Below, piece by piece: positions 42,614-51,400 of a DNA stretch of 64,000 nt (position 1 is the first letter of the stretch; the number at the start of each line of letters is the position of its first letter). The notes below the pieces were generated by a model, which was given only the letters and a program-made list of their open reading frames with translations, was not told the origin of the DNA and ran no database searches. The DNA comes from JACOND01 sp965202795. Its GTDB lineage: Bacteria > Bdellovibrionota > Bdellovibrionia > Bdellovibrionales > UBA1609. Made by a program: the position numbers and the translations under genes. The stretch covers positions 2,294,001-2,358,000 of the forward strand of contig OZ241848.1 of assembly GCA_965202795.1 (NCBI GenBank), read 5' to 3'.

Positions 42614-44623
42614 ATGAAAACCAGGGCTTTCAGCAAATTTCTCCGCAAAACTGGCGGGTTTTTGAAATTATACAGGGCGCCCCTGATTTCAGGGATTCTG
42701 ACAGGGACAAGCTTTATCCCCTTCCCGGTTTTTGCCATGTTTTTCGCCCAGATCCCGCTCTGGATGTTTATCCACAGGCAGAAAAGCCTAAAGCGGCGGC
42801 TTTTTGGCGCATGGCTTTGCCAGTTTGCCTCCGCCCTTGCCGGCTTCAACTGGATCATTTACACGGCGCATGCCTTTGGGCAGATGAGCTGGCCGCTCAG
42901 CTTTGTCATTTTGATGGGGTTTTGCTCCTTTGCCAATATTTATATTGTTTTTGCGGCGGCGGCCTGGAGCTTTTTGGCAAAAAAAAATCCCGCGGGGATT
43001 TTTTGGAAACGCCGCCGCGGCCCGGCCCCCGCAGCGTATCAGCTTTTGCTTTTTCCGCTGATTTTCTCCCTGTTTCACAGCCTCACCCCCTCTATTTTCC
43101 CCTGGAATATGGGATACCCCTGGCTGTGGGGCGGGCTGCCCGCCGCGCAAACCGCCGAGCTGTGGGGCTTTCGCTTTTTAAGCTCCATGTTTTATGTGTT
43201 TAATTTTCTGCTCATGCTGGCCTGGCTGGGCTGGCGCGCCCGATCCAAAACAGCCGGCAAGCCGCCCCGGCAAACCGATCTGTCACTCCGCGGCGGACCG
43301 GGAGCGGCCGCGAGGCCGGCCCGGCAAACAAGCCCGCCCCCTGCGAAAGACTGCCGGGAGCGGCCGCGAGGCTGGCCCGGCAAACAAGCCTGGCCGCCCC
43401 GGCAGGCAGCAGCGGCCCTGGGGGCGGCGCTCGCCCTGTTTGCCCTGTTAAACGGCCTGGGGCTTTACCTAAAAAAGCGGATTCCCAAGCCTGACAGCCG
43501 GGCCAATATTCTTGTAATTCAGCCCAACATAGGCTCCATCCAGCATCTGGGAAAACTGCAGCTGGCGGGCCGCTCTAAAAACCCGTCCAAAAGCCAGAGC
43601 AAAAGCGAAAAGCCGGCGGGCGCCCCGAAAAACGCCCCGAAAAACGCCCCAAAAAACCCCAGGGGAAGCTCTGTAAAATCCTCCGCGAAAACCTCAGCAA
43701 AAACCGCCGGAGAAAAAGATCCCCGGCAAAAAAACGGCTCCTCCTATTTGGAGAATGTCCGCCGCCTGTTCCCCGGCCGGCCGAAAAAGCAGGCCCTGTT
43801 CATCACAAAGGAGCTGACTTACAAACACCTCCTAAAGGCCCGCAGAAAATACAAGAGCCGGAAAAATGTTGACTTGGTCTTGTGGCCGGAGGGCGCCTAC
43901 CCCTATCCCATTGACAAGACAAAAAATCATGTTCCCATGCTCTCAAGGCTGGCAAAAAAAATCAGGGCGCCGATCGCCACTGGGGCGATAGGGCGGGACT
44001 CCAAAGGCTACAGCAACTCGCTGTTTGTTGTGGATCGGGAGGGGCGGCTTTTGAGGCCGGTCTACAGCAAAAGCCGGCTTCTGGCTTTTGGAGAGTATTT
44101 TCCCGGCTCTCGCCGGTTTCCCTTTCTGCTCAAAATGTTCCCTTATTTTGGCTCAAACCTTGTTCCGGGAGAGGGGCCGCTGACAGTCAGTCTGGAGGGC
44201 CTCTCCCTGGGGTTCCAGATCTGCTACGAAAGCCTGTTTGACAAACTCACAAGGGATCTGGCTGCGAAAAACCCCCAAATTTTGATCAATGTCACAAACG
44301 ATTCCTGGTATGGCCCCTGGCAGGAGCCTTGGCAGCACCTGGCCATGAGCCTTGCCCGCGGCATTGAGGCCCGGCGGCCCCTGATAAGGGCCACCAACAC
44401 AGGCATTTCCGCGGCGATTGGCTTTGACGGCTCAGTCCTGGAGCGCTCTCCCATAAACAGGCCCTGGGGCCATCTCTATGAAATCCCCTATTTTAAAGAG
44501 CCTCCGAAAACCCTTTTCATGGGCTGGGGGCTTTACATCAATGATATCTTTCTGGCCCTTTGGGCGCTCCTCTGCCTGGCGGCGCTTTTCCCTTTAAATT
44601 TTACAAAACCTGCGGCAAAATAA
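42614..44623 (+). CDS. lnt: Apolipoprotein N-acyltransferase with in-frame repeat insertion
   Basis: Lnt adds the third acyl chain to the N-terminal Cys of lipoproteins in the inner membrane. The N-terminal half has about six membrane helices. The nitrilase-like periplasmic domain has the triad Glu426 (LWPEGAYP), Lys486 (VYSKSRLLAFGEYFP) and Cys537 (FQICYESLF), and NDSWYGPWQEPWQH is conserved. At 669 residues it is well above the usual 510-540. The surplus is a repeat-derived insert at about 215-265 (RERPRGWPGKQ), between helix 5 or so and the last loop, plus a Lys/Ser/Pro linker at 320-372. Both lie outside the catalytic core. GAPKNAPKNAPKN is a 12-bp tandem repeat. Confidence 0.92.
   Translation: MKTRAFSKFLRKTGGFLKLYRAPLISGILTGTSFIPFPVFAMFFAQIPLWMFIHRQKSLKRRLFGAWLCQFASALAGFNWIIYTAHAFGQMSWPLSFVILMGFCSFANIYIVFAAAAWSFLAKKNPAGIFWKRRRGPAPAAYQLLLFPLIFSLFHSLTPSIFPWNMGYPWLWGGLPAAQTAELWGFRFLSSMFYVFNFLLMLAWLGWRARSKTAGKPPRQTDLSLRGGPGAAARPARQTSPPPAKDCRERPRGWPGKQAWPPRQAAAALGAALALFALLNGLGLYLKKRIPKPDSRANILVIQPNIGSIQHLGKLQLAGRSKNPSKSQSKSEKPAGAPKNAPKNAPKNPRGSSVKSSAKTSAKTAGEKDPRQKNGSSYLENVRRLFPGRPKKQALFITKELTYKHLLKARRKYKSRKNVDLVLWPEGAYPYPIDKTKNHVPMLSRLAKKIRAPIATGAIGRDSKGYSNSLFVVDREGRLLRPVYSKSRLLAFGEYFPGSRRFPFLLKMFPYFGSNLVPGEGPLTVSLEGLSLGFQICYESLFDKLTRDLAAKNPQILINVTNDSWYGPWQEPWQHLAMSLARGIEARRPLIRATNTGISAAIGFDGSVLERSPINRPWGHLYEIPYFKEPPKTLFMGWGLYINDIFLALWALLCLAALFPLNFTKPAAK
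43285..43390 (+). repeat. Palindromic repeats inside lnt
   Basis: Two copies: ACCGGGAGCGGCCGCGAGGCCGGCCCGGCAAACAAGCC and, after TGCGAAAGACTGCC, GGGAGCGGCCGCGAGGCTGG then CCCGGCAAACAAGCC. The reading frame of lnt is kept through both. Confidence 0.85.
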
Positions 44624-44629
44624 AAAGCC

Positions 44630-44932
44630 ATGCCCCGCCTGGAAGACTTGGCCGCAGCCCTCAGGGAGCAGATCAGCTCAGCCCATGAAACTGACCTGGG
44701 GGACTTTAAGCGCCGCGCCCTGCTGTATTTGAACCGGTTTGCCGAAGAGGCGGAAAGCCGGCGGGCCAAAAAGGAGGCCGGCGCCTTAAAAGACTTTATC
44801 CTGCGCTTTGCGCCTCCGCCGGCGGAAGCCCGGCAGCCCCAAGACGCTCTGAATCAGGGGCAGGGGGAAAATATTGAGCTTTTAAGGGCGCTGATCCTGA
44901 AAAAGCTCCGCGGGCTTTATCCGGGCGCTTAG
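44630..44932 (+). CDS. Hypothetical helical protein downstream of lnt
   Basis: A 100-residue charged, mostly helical protein (MPRLEDLAAALREQISSAHETD, then RRALLYLNRFAEEAESRRAKKEA and ELLRALILKKLRGLYPGA). It begins six bases after the lnt stop, so it is probably co-transcribed. It has no signal peptide or known motif. The end converges on and overlaps the ftsL-like gene by four bases. Function not recognised. Confidence 0.6.
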   Translation: MPRLEDLAAALREQISSAHETDLGDFKRRALLYLNRFAEEAESRRAKKEAGALKDFILRFAPPPAEARQPQDALNQGQGENIELLRALILKKLRGLYPGA

Positions 44933-45234
44933 TCAATCACGATGGCCTTGCCGTCAATGACCTGTATGACCTGGCCTTTTTTTTTGCGGCCAAAAGCCTG
45001 TGTTTTGGCCAGCCGCTCCAGCCTTTCTGACCGGGTCACACGGCCGTATTCTTTTAGCTGGAAGTAATATTCGTCCCGCGCCGCGCTCAGGTTTTTGCTC
45101 TCATGATAAAGGGCATAGCTCAGGCGCCTGAGCGTGATTTTTGACAAGGCCGCCAAAAACAGCGCGCCGATGATCAGCAGCACGCTGGCAAAGGGCCTCA
45201 GATCTTCTTTTTTAAAAAATTTTTGCCGCCTCAT
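44929..45234 (-). CDS. ftsL: FtsL-like cell-division protein
   Basis: A 101-residue bitopic protein: basic N-terminus, one membrane helix (ASVLLIIGALFLAALSKI) and a periplasmic coiled coil (YHESKNLSAARDEYYFQLKEYG), then RSERLERLAKTQAFGRKKKGQVI, which fits the end of FtsL. FtsL forms the FtsQLB scaffold that activates septal peptidoglycan synthesis. Sequence conservation in this family is low; the assignment rests on topology and on the ATGA overlap with rsmH (45231-45234), the classic order. Unlike the normal cluster, no ftsI or murE follows; lnt converges instead. Confidence 0.8.
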   Translation of the reverse strand: MRRQKFFKKEDLRPFASVLLIIGALFLAALSKITLRRLSYALYHESKNLSAARDEYYFQLKEYGRVTRSERLERLAKTQAFGRKKKGQVIQVIDGKAIVID

Positions 45235-46355
45235 TCCGCCCGGCCTCCGGTTTTGGCAGACAGACCCGCAAGTCCCGGCCCGTTTCCGCCTTTGACAAAA
45301 ACCCTCAGTTTGGCGCTTCGGCTGCGGGGGTTTTGCCTGATTTCCCCAAGGGATGGCCGGATGGCTTTTTTGCCCAAAACTCTCCCCATGCCGGCAAGCT
45401 CAAAGGATTTCATGGCCTTTTTGACTATGCGATCTTCTAAAGAGTGAAAAGAAACAACAAGAAAATGCCCCTCCCGGCGCAGGCCGCCCGCAAGCGCGGG
45501 AAGGCTTTGGCGCAGCCCATCCAGCTCGTTGTTGACCTTTATCCTCAGGGCCAGAAAGCAGGCTGTGGCGGGATGGCGGCGGGGAAAGCCCCGCCGGCGG
45601 CGCGAGCTGCGGCTGGCAATGGAGGCCAGCTCGCCCGCGCTTTGGATCGGCTTTTTCCGCCTCTGCCGGCAAATGGCGCCGGCAAGGGGGGCGGGGTTTT
45701 TGATCTCCCCGCATTCCCGAAACACCCGCGCCAAATCATCTCTGGAAAACTGATTGACTATAACGGCGGCGCTCAGTTTTTGGCTTCTGTCCATGCGCAT
45801 ATCCAAAGGGCCTTCCTGATAAAAGCTGAAGCCGCGGCGCGCGTCATCCAGCTGGGGCGAGCTGGGCCCCAGATCTATAAGGATGATGTCAAATGCCTCC
45901 CGCCGGCCGTTTATAAGCAGGCCGCCGGAACAGCCCCGCAGACTGGCCGCGCGGCGGGGGCCGCCCTCCAGCCCGGGGCCGGGTTTGTCTTCGGGCGGCG
46001 GCTTTTGCAAAAGCGGCGGCGCGGCTGGATCTTGGATGGCAAAATCATGAAAGTTCCCGTAAATCAGCTTGATGCGGCCGTCTTTGACCGGCTTGAGGAA
46101 GCTCCCGCATGCCAGCGCCTCCTGATCCCGGTCAATGGCGGTGATCCGGGCCTTTGGGAATTTTTTTAAAAGGGCCAGCGAGTGCCCCCCTCTGCCAAAT
46201 GAGCAGTCAAAAACAGTCCGCGGGCAAAAGCCCTTTGGATAAGCAGACAGAATCTCCTTAGTCATGACGGGAATGTGCCCGATCCCGGCGCCCGCCGGCG
46301 GGCTGGCCCCGCCGCCTTCTTTTTCAGCCTGTCTTTCTGAAAGTGGGGCTGGCAT
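45231..46355 (-). CDS. rsmH: 16S rRNA (cytosine(1402)-N(4))-methyltransferase RsmH
   Basis: RsmH (MraW) methylates C1402 in the decoding centre of 16S rRNA using SAM. Visible motifs: GHIPVMTKEIL near the N-terminus, the SAM-binding DCSFGRGGHS, ITAIDRDQEAL, IILIDLGPSSPQLDD, GPLDMRMD and FLVVSFHSLEDRIVKK. The 374-residue length is above the usual 310-330 because of an insert (about 120-160, PPLLQKPPPEDKPGPG...) and an N-terminal extension (MPAPLSERQAEKEGG). The start at ATG 46355 touches the 23-bp repeat, and an in-frame ATG at 46373 would run through it. No mraZ precedes it. Confidence 0.92.
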   Translation of the reverse strand: MPAPLSERQAEKEGGGASPPAGAGIGHIPVMTKEILSAYPKGFCPRTVFDCSFGRGGHSLALLKKFPKARITAIDRDQEALACGSFLKPVKDGRIKLIYGNFHDFAIQDPAAPPLLQKPPPEDKPGPGLEGGPRRAASLRGCSGGLLINGRREAFDIILIDLGPSSPQLDDARRGFSFYQEGPLDMRMDRSQKLSAAVIVNQFSRDDLARVFRECGEIKNPAPLAGAICRQRRKKPIQSAGELASIASRSSRRRRGFPRRHPATACFLALRIKVNNELDGLRQSLPALAGGLRREGHFLVVSFHSLEDRIVKKAMKSFELAGMGRVLGKKAIRPSLGEIRQNPRSRSAKLRVFVKGGNGPGLAGLSAKTGGRAE

Positions 46356-46376
46356 TAAGGAGTCCACAAGCATTCC
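46354..46376 (+). repeat. Diverged 23-bp short repeat at the rsmH start
   Basis: ATTAAGGAGTCCACAAGCATTCC differs in three positions from the copies at 21205 and 30707. It overlaps the probable start codon of rsmH on the opposite strand. Confidence 0.55.
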
Positions 46377-46532
46377 TGGTTAAAAAGCTCCAACAATAAA
46401 AACCGGCGCCGCTGCATATATAATCATGTCTGCAAAATCAATGGCCTGCAAAATGTTTGCGCCGCCAAAGCCGCGCATGGCCGCAAAAATCCCCAGGCCA
46501 TGCTGGCTTCGGCTTCGCGCGCAAAACTTCGC

Positions 46533-47660
46533 TCACAAAACAAGAGGGGCATATCCCTCTGGGAGCTGAAAATGCCCCTGAATCAAGTCCTCTGTCAGAT
46601 CCTCTATGCGGGGCGGGTCCCAGGCGGGGGCGCCGGTTTTTTCCACCAAAAGGGCCCGGACGCCTTCCGAAAAATCATGGCGGCGGGCAAACTGGCAGGC
46701 CAGGATCAGCTCCATCTGAAAGGCCTCCTTGAGGCTCATGGCCTCCCCGCGCCTCAGCTGCCCGCAAATCACACCCGCCGAAGTGGGGGAGCCTTTGAAA
46801 AACGCCTTTTTGCAGGCCAGCCATTTTTTGTCCTCAATTTTTGAGTTTTTGAGCGCGCTTTGTATGGCCTGGATGTCTTTTGACTCCACGAGGCGGGAAA
46901 TTTCCTCTTGATGGGATTCCAGCCAGCTTTCCCCCGCAGCCGGGGGGGCTGGCGCCTGAAGAGTCTTTAAAAAGCCCTCCAGCTGGCGGCCAAAGTCCTC
47001 CGCGCCCTCAAAGGACACAGAGACCAAAAACCGAAACAGGTCATCTTTGCCTGAGTCTTTAAGAATATAGCGGCAAAAATTTAAACGCCGCGCCTCCGCC
47101 GCGCTGAAGCGGCAGGCTGTGAGCGCCAGAAACCAGCCAAGGCCTTTTGGCGCGCGGCTCAAAAAAAAGCTTCCGCCCACATCGGGGAACAGGCCAATGG
47201 AGATTTCCGGCATGGCAAAGGACGCGCTCTCCGCCGCCAGGGCATGGGAGGCCGCGGCAAAAAGCCCCATGCCGCCGCCCATCACAAGCCCATGGCCAAA
47301 AACCGCAATGGGCTTGGGATACCGGCTCATCAGGTAATTTGTTTTGTATTCATTTTCAAAAAAGGGCCGGACAGCCAGGCCCGGATCTTCGCCGCGGCGG
47401 CGGGCCTCCTGGATTGTTTCCCACATGCTGCGGACATCGCCTCCGGCGGAGAAGGCTTTCGGCCCCGCGCCATGCAGAAAAACCAGCGAAACAGAAGGGT
47501 CATCCCGCCATTTTCTGAGCTGATCCCCAAGGCGGAGGATCATGTTCAGGCTCAGGGCGTTGAGCTTTTCCGGCCGGGACAGCCGAATCTCGCCCAAAAA
47601 AGATCCGTCCGGCTTTTTATGCTCCTTAAAAAGAATTTCCGGTTTTTGTTCCGAGTCCAT
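46533..47660 (-). CDS. 3-hydroxyisobutyryl-CoA hydrolase-like enoyl-CoA hydratase family protein
   Basis: A 375-residue crotonase-fold enzyme of the ECH_2 class. FLHGAGPKAFSAGGDVRSMWE and GHGLVMGGGMGLFAAASHALA form the oxyanion hole. PEISIGLFPDVGGSFFLSR carries the catalytic Glu and Asp region typical of 3-hydroxyisobutyryl-CoA hydrolases of valine breakdown, and the C-terminal helical extension (SAGVICGQLRRGEAMSLKEAFQMEL...) is specific to that class. No other valine-degradation gene is nearby, so the substrate is provisional; some members act on other branched acyl-CoAs. Monocistronic. Start at ATG 47660. Confidence 0.85.
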   Translation of the reverse strand: MDSEQKPEILFKEHKKPDGSFLGEIRLSRPEKLNALSLNMILRLGDQLRKWRDDPSVSLVFLHGAGPKAFSAGGDVRSMWETIQEARRRGEDPGLAVRPFFENEYKTNYLMSRYPKPIAVFGHGLVMGGGMGLFAAASHALAAESASFAMPEISIGLFPDVGGSFFLSRAPKGLGWFLALTACRFSAAEARRLNFCRYILKDSGKDDLFRFLVSVSFEGAEDFGRQLEGFLKTLQAPAPPAAGESWLESHQEEISRLVESKDIQAIQSALKNSKIEDKKWLACKKAFFKGSPTSAGVICGQLRRGEAMSLKEAFQMELILACQFARRHDFSEGVRALLVEKTGAPAWDPPRIEDLTEDLIQGHFQLPEGYAPLVL

Positions 47661-47739
47661 AAAAGCGCCTTATAATTTTAAGGCGCTGGATTTCAAGCGC
47701 CTCTCCTGAAAACAAAGTCTTCTTGACTTAATAGCGCGG

Positions 47740-47925
47740 GAACGGCTGAGAAGCCAGCCCACAGCAAACAAGCCCCTCTGGACAAAGCTGCCAGTCTGCG
47801 GAGGAGGGGGAGCGGCAGCAAGGCCGGCCGGATAAAATAGATGCCATAGGAGGCCCCCTCTGGCCATGCCTGTTTCTCTGCAGCGGCCCGGGAAGGGCCG
47901 CAAGGCCGTCCCAGCAAACAAAAAT
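47740..47925 (+). repeat. Palindromic repeat copies ahead of the defence-like locus
   Basis: Three related copies: GCGGGAACGGCTGAGAAGCCAGCCC then ACAGCAAACAAGCCCCTCTGG; GGGAGCGGCAGCAAGGCCGGCCG then GATAAAATAG; and GGGAAGGGCCGCAAGGCCGTCCC then AGCAAACA. They fill most of the gap between the crotonase-type gene and the HipT-like fragment. Confidence 0.75.
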
Positions 47926-47977
47926 AAAGTTTTTTTAGGCTATTGACCACAAAAAGTTTTTGCGCTTTAATGAGCGC

Positions 47978-48247
47978 ATGATGAAAAAATGCCTCAAATG
48001 CCGGGGGGAGCTGGCCGGCTTCAGCTTTTACGGCCTCCACGGCGGCTGTTATAGGGATTGGTTTCAGGATCCCAGTCTCAAAGGCTTTGAGGGCTGGGAT
48101 CTTAAAAATTCAGCCCCCTCTCCCCGCCCCAGCTCTGCCGAAAACCCCGCCGAAAGCCCTAACAGAGCGCGGCTGCGGGGGGCTGGAGCGGCCCGCTCGA
48201 CTTTTTACCATGGCCGGTACCGCAAATACAGCGCGCAGAACAGCTGA
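47978..48247 (+). CDS. HipT/HipA-like N-terminal fragment
   Basis: An 89-residue protein starting MMKKCLKCRGELAGFSFYG followed by GLHGGCYRDWF. The paired Cys motifs resemble the small zinc-ribbon start of HipT-type kinases (MKCLYCY..L....FH..CSKKFFG). After a Ser/Pro/Ala-rich link it reads STFYHGRYRKYSAQ, matching the (F/Y)FHGxYxKYSA strand that precedes the ATP-binding lobe of HipA-family kinases, and then stops. The kinase domain with its P-loop and catalytic Asp is missing. It may be a truncated relic of a former toxin, or a short accessory of the large fusion protein that starts 153 bases downstream on the same strand. Confidence 0.5.
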   Translation: MMKKCLKCRGELAGFSFYGLHGGCYRDWFQDPSLKGFEGWDLKNSAPSPRPSSAENPAESPNRARLRGAGAARSTFYHGRYRKYSAQNS

Positions 48248-48400
48248 AGGCTCTTGAAGGGTTTTTTAAGAGAGGCAGCTGAAGCCGCGCTGATCACATT
48301 TGAATTTTCAAGGATATTTATTAAGGGAAAAAGCCGGGAAAACTCCCGCAAAACCAGTATAAGCTGCGGGGGCGGCAAACTTTTAAAGGGGGAAATCATC

Positions 48401-51400
48401 ATGCCAAAAGCGATAGATGTTTATTTGGAGAGGCGGAAGACAAGAGCTTATGCTGGGCGGCTCAGCCGGATCGGCAAAAGGTTTGTTTTTGAATACAGCG
48501 AAAAATACAGGCTGAGCCTGAACCCTCTGGCATTTGGCCCTGATCTTCCCCTTCATAAAAAACAGTTCAGCTCGCCGCGGCTTTTCCCCTCCTTTGCGGA
48601 TCGGATCCCCATGAGGCAAAACCCGGCCTATGGGGACTACTGCCGGGAGGCCGGCATATCCCCAGCGGAGACCGATCCCATGATTTTGCTTGCCGCTTTG
48701 GGAAGGAGAGCGCCCTCCTCTTTTATTTTGGAGCCTGTCTGGGAAAAGCCGCTGTTTTCAGGCGGGGATTTAAAGAGGTTTCGCGCCAGGCTCAAGCTCT
48801 CCATCAGAGAGTTTGCCGATGTGTTTGAGATTTCCCCCTCAGCTGTCCACCGGATTGAAAGCGGCAAAACCAGCGGGCGGCGCGCGCTGAGGCAAATAGA
48901 GCCTTATGCCAAAAGCCCCAAAGCCGCTTTGCAAAAAATGCGGCAGACAGGGTTTAAGATAAACGAGGCCAAAAGGCTCGCGGCTGAATCCGCCCTCAGA
49001 TCAAAACTGCAGGCGGCGGCAGCCCTGGGGCCCTGGACTGTCCGCGCGGAGGATCTGGCAAAATGCAGCCCTGAGCAGTTTGCGGAGCTTTTGAGGCGCC
49101 TGATCCTTGCTGAATGCGCGCATTGGGGGATTCCGCAAAGCGGCGCGCATGTTTCTGGCAATATAAACGCCCCTGACGGCGGGCAGGATGGGCTGATAAA
49201 ATGGACCGAAGGGCCGCCGCGGACGGATTATTTTCCGCGGCGCTATAATTGTTTTCAAATGAAAGCAAAGCCGGTCAGGCCATCTGAATGCGAAAAAGAA
49301 ATTTTGAGCTTAAAGGGGGAGCTGAAGCCTGCCATAAAAGAAGTCATAAAAAACAAAGGCGCTTATATTTTGCTCTCAATTCATGGGGTTTCCGGCATCC
49401 AGATCAATGAAAGGGAGGAAATTCTGAAGCGGGCTGTGGCGCGCTGTTTGAGGAAGCCGGCCCCGGCCAGGATTTCCGAAGAGACATTTGCTCCAGGCTC
49501 GGCCGCATCTGTGAAGGCTCCCATAGAGGTCCAGTTTTATGATGGAAACCGGCTGGCCAGCTGGGCCAGCTGTTATCCCTCTGTGGCGGCCTGGCTTTTA
49601 AAAGAGGTCTGCGGGAGGCCGCTTGGGCCTTGGCTCTCCTGGACAGAGTGGAGCCGGGAGGATGAGGATTTTTCCTCTCAGTTTATGTGTCATAAGGGGC
49701 TGGAGGCCAAAAGAAATCAGCTTTATGAGGCGCTGTCCCGGCCGCGGCAGACTGCGCGGCTTATAGGGGCCTCCGGCCTGGGGAAAACCCGCCTTGCTCT
49801 GGAGGCTTTGCGCCCCGCGGCAAAAGATGATTTGTCCCCCTTAATTCTCTGCGCCTCCGCGGCCGATCTGAAAGAATCTGACATAAGGGAGCTAAAAGCC
49901 TCGCGGGCCATTGTGATTGCGGATGACTGCCCGCTGGAAAAAGCGGAGGCCTTTCACAAAATCGCCCTTCAGGAAGACTCCCGGCTGAGCCTGCTGACCA
50001 TAGAGCATGAAAGCAGGGCTTTGGAGTCAGAGCTTTTGCAAGCCGGCGAAACTCTTAAAATCAAGCTGGAGCCTGACAATGAAATCACTAAGAAAATCCT
50101 CTGCGGGAATCAGGCCATTGCAAATAAATATTTCACTCCAGCAGTTCTGGAAATCATGCGGGGCTTTCCCTTAATGGCCAAACTTCTCAGGGATGCCGGC
50201 CCGCGCGCCCTGCTGGAAAATGATATTTCAACAATTAAAAACAAAATGCTTTTTGGCCTGCGGGAGCCAGACCAGCAGGCCTTAAAAGCCATAAAAGCCT
50301 GCGCGCTGTTTGAGAGTGTATGCTTTGAGCGGGATGAGCTGGAGAGAAAGGGGTGGCTGATCGCCTCTTCCGGCATGCCAAGACGGCCTGAGGAGGCGCG
50401 GTTTATTGCCAAAACCATCTGCAAAATGGATTATGATGAGTTTTACAGGCATATTCAGTTTTTCAAAAAAAGAAAAATCATCCAGCAGACAGGGAGGTTT
50501 ATACAGGTCCGGCCAAAGCCTCTGGCTGTCTGGCTGGCAAAAGACCTTCTTTGGGAAACCCCTCTGGAATCCGCGCTTCAATGGCTTTCGGATATGAAGC
50601 CTCCCGCAGAGCCTGAAAAAACTCCAGGGGAAGAATCAGCCCTGGCGCAAAGGCTTATTGGAGATATTTCTAAAGAGGAAAAAGCGGTTCTGGATCAATA
50701 TCAGAAGGATTTTTTGATATTGCATGGCCTGCGCGACTCGTTTTGCCGGCAGCTGGGCTGGCTGAAGCCATCGTCAGCGAAGGCGGGAAAGCTGGCGGAG
50801 CGGATGTGCGGGGCGGGCGGCCTTTTTGGGACAGAAGACGCGCTCAACACAGAATGGGGCTCCCGCTGCTTTTTGGAGCTGGCGGCCCTTTGCCCAAAAA
50901 CCGCTCTGGAGACTCTGCATCAGATTTACAGCCGAAAGCCCGCCGCGGAGCTTTTAAAGAAAAAGGCCCGTCCGGGGGCGCCCTCTTTTTCCTATATGCG
51001 CGGCATATCATTGTTTGGCAGCAGGGGGCTTTTGCCTTATGAGGGCGCGATGAATCTGATTGCCGCGCTTCGGAAGCTGGCCGCCAAAAAAGATTTTTAT
51101 CCGAAGGCCGCCCGCCTTCTGCTGAAGTTTGCGGAGGGGGAGGGGCCAAACAACAGCTGTGACAGCGCCACAGCTGTATTTGCAGATCATTTTCAGCTTT
51201 TGCTTTCAGGGACAGAGGCTGGGCCGCTGGAAAAATTTCAAATCATTGGGGAAATAAAAAAATCCGGCTCATTAAAGCAAAAGGAAATCGCCATAACAGC
51301 TCTTGAGAAGGCTTTAAAAGACCGGCATTTCAGCCGGTCTGGCTTTATGAATGAACATAAATTGGGGGAGAATGTTAAAGACTGGCAGCCTCAAACAAAA

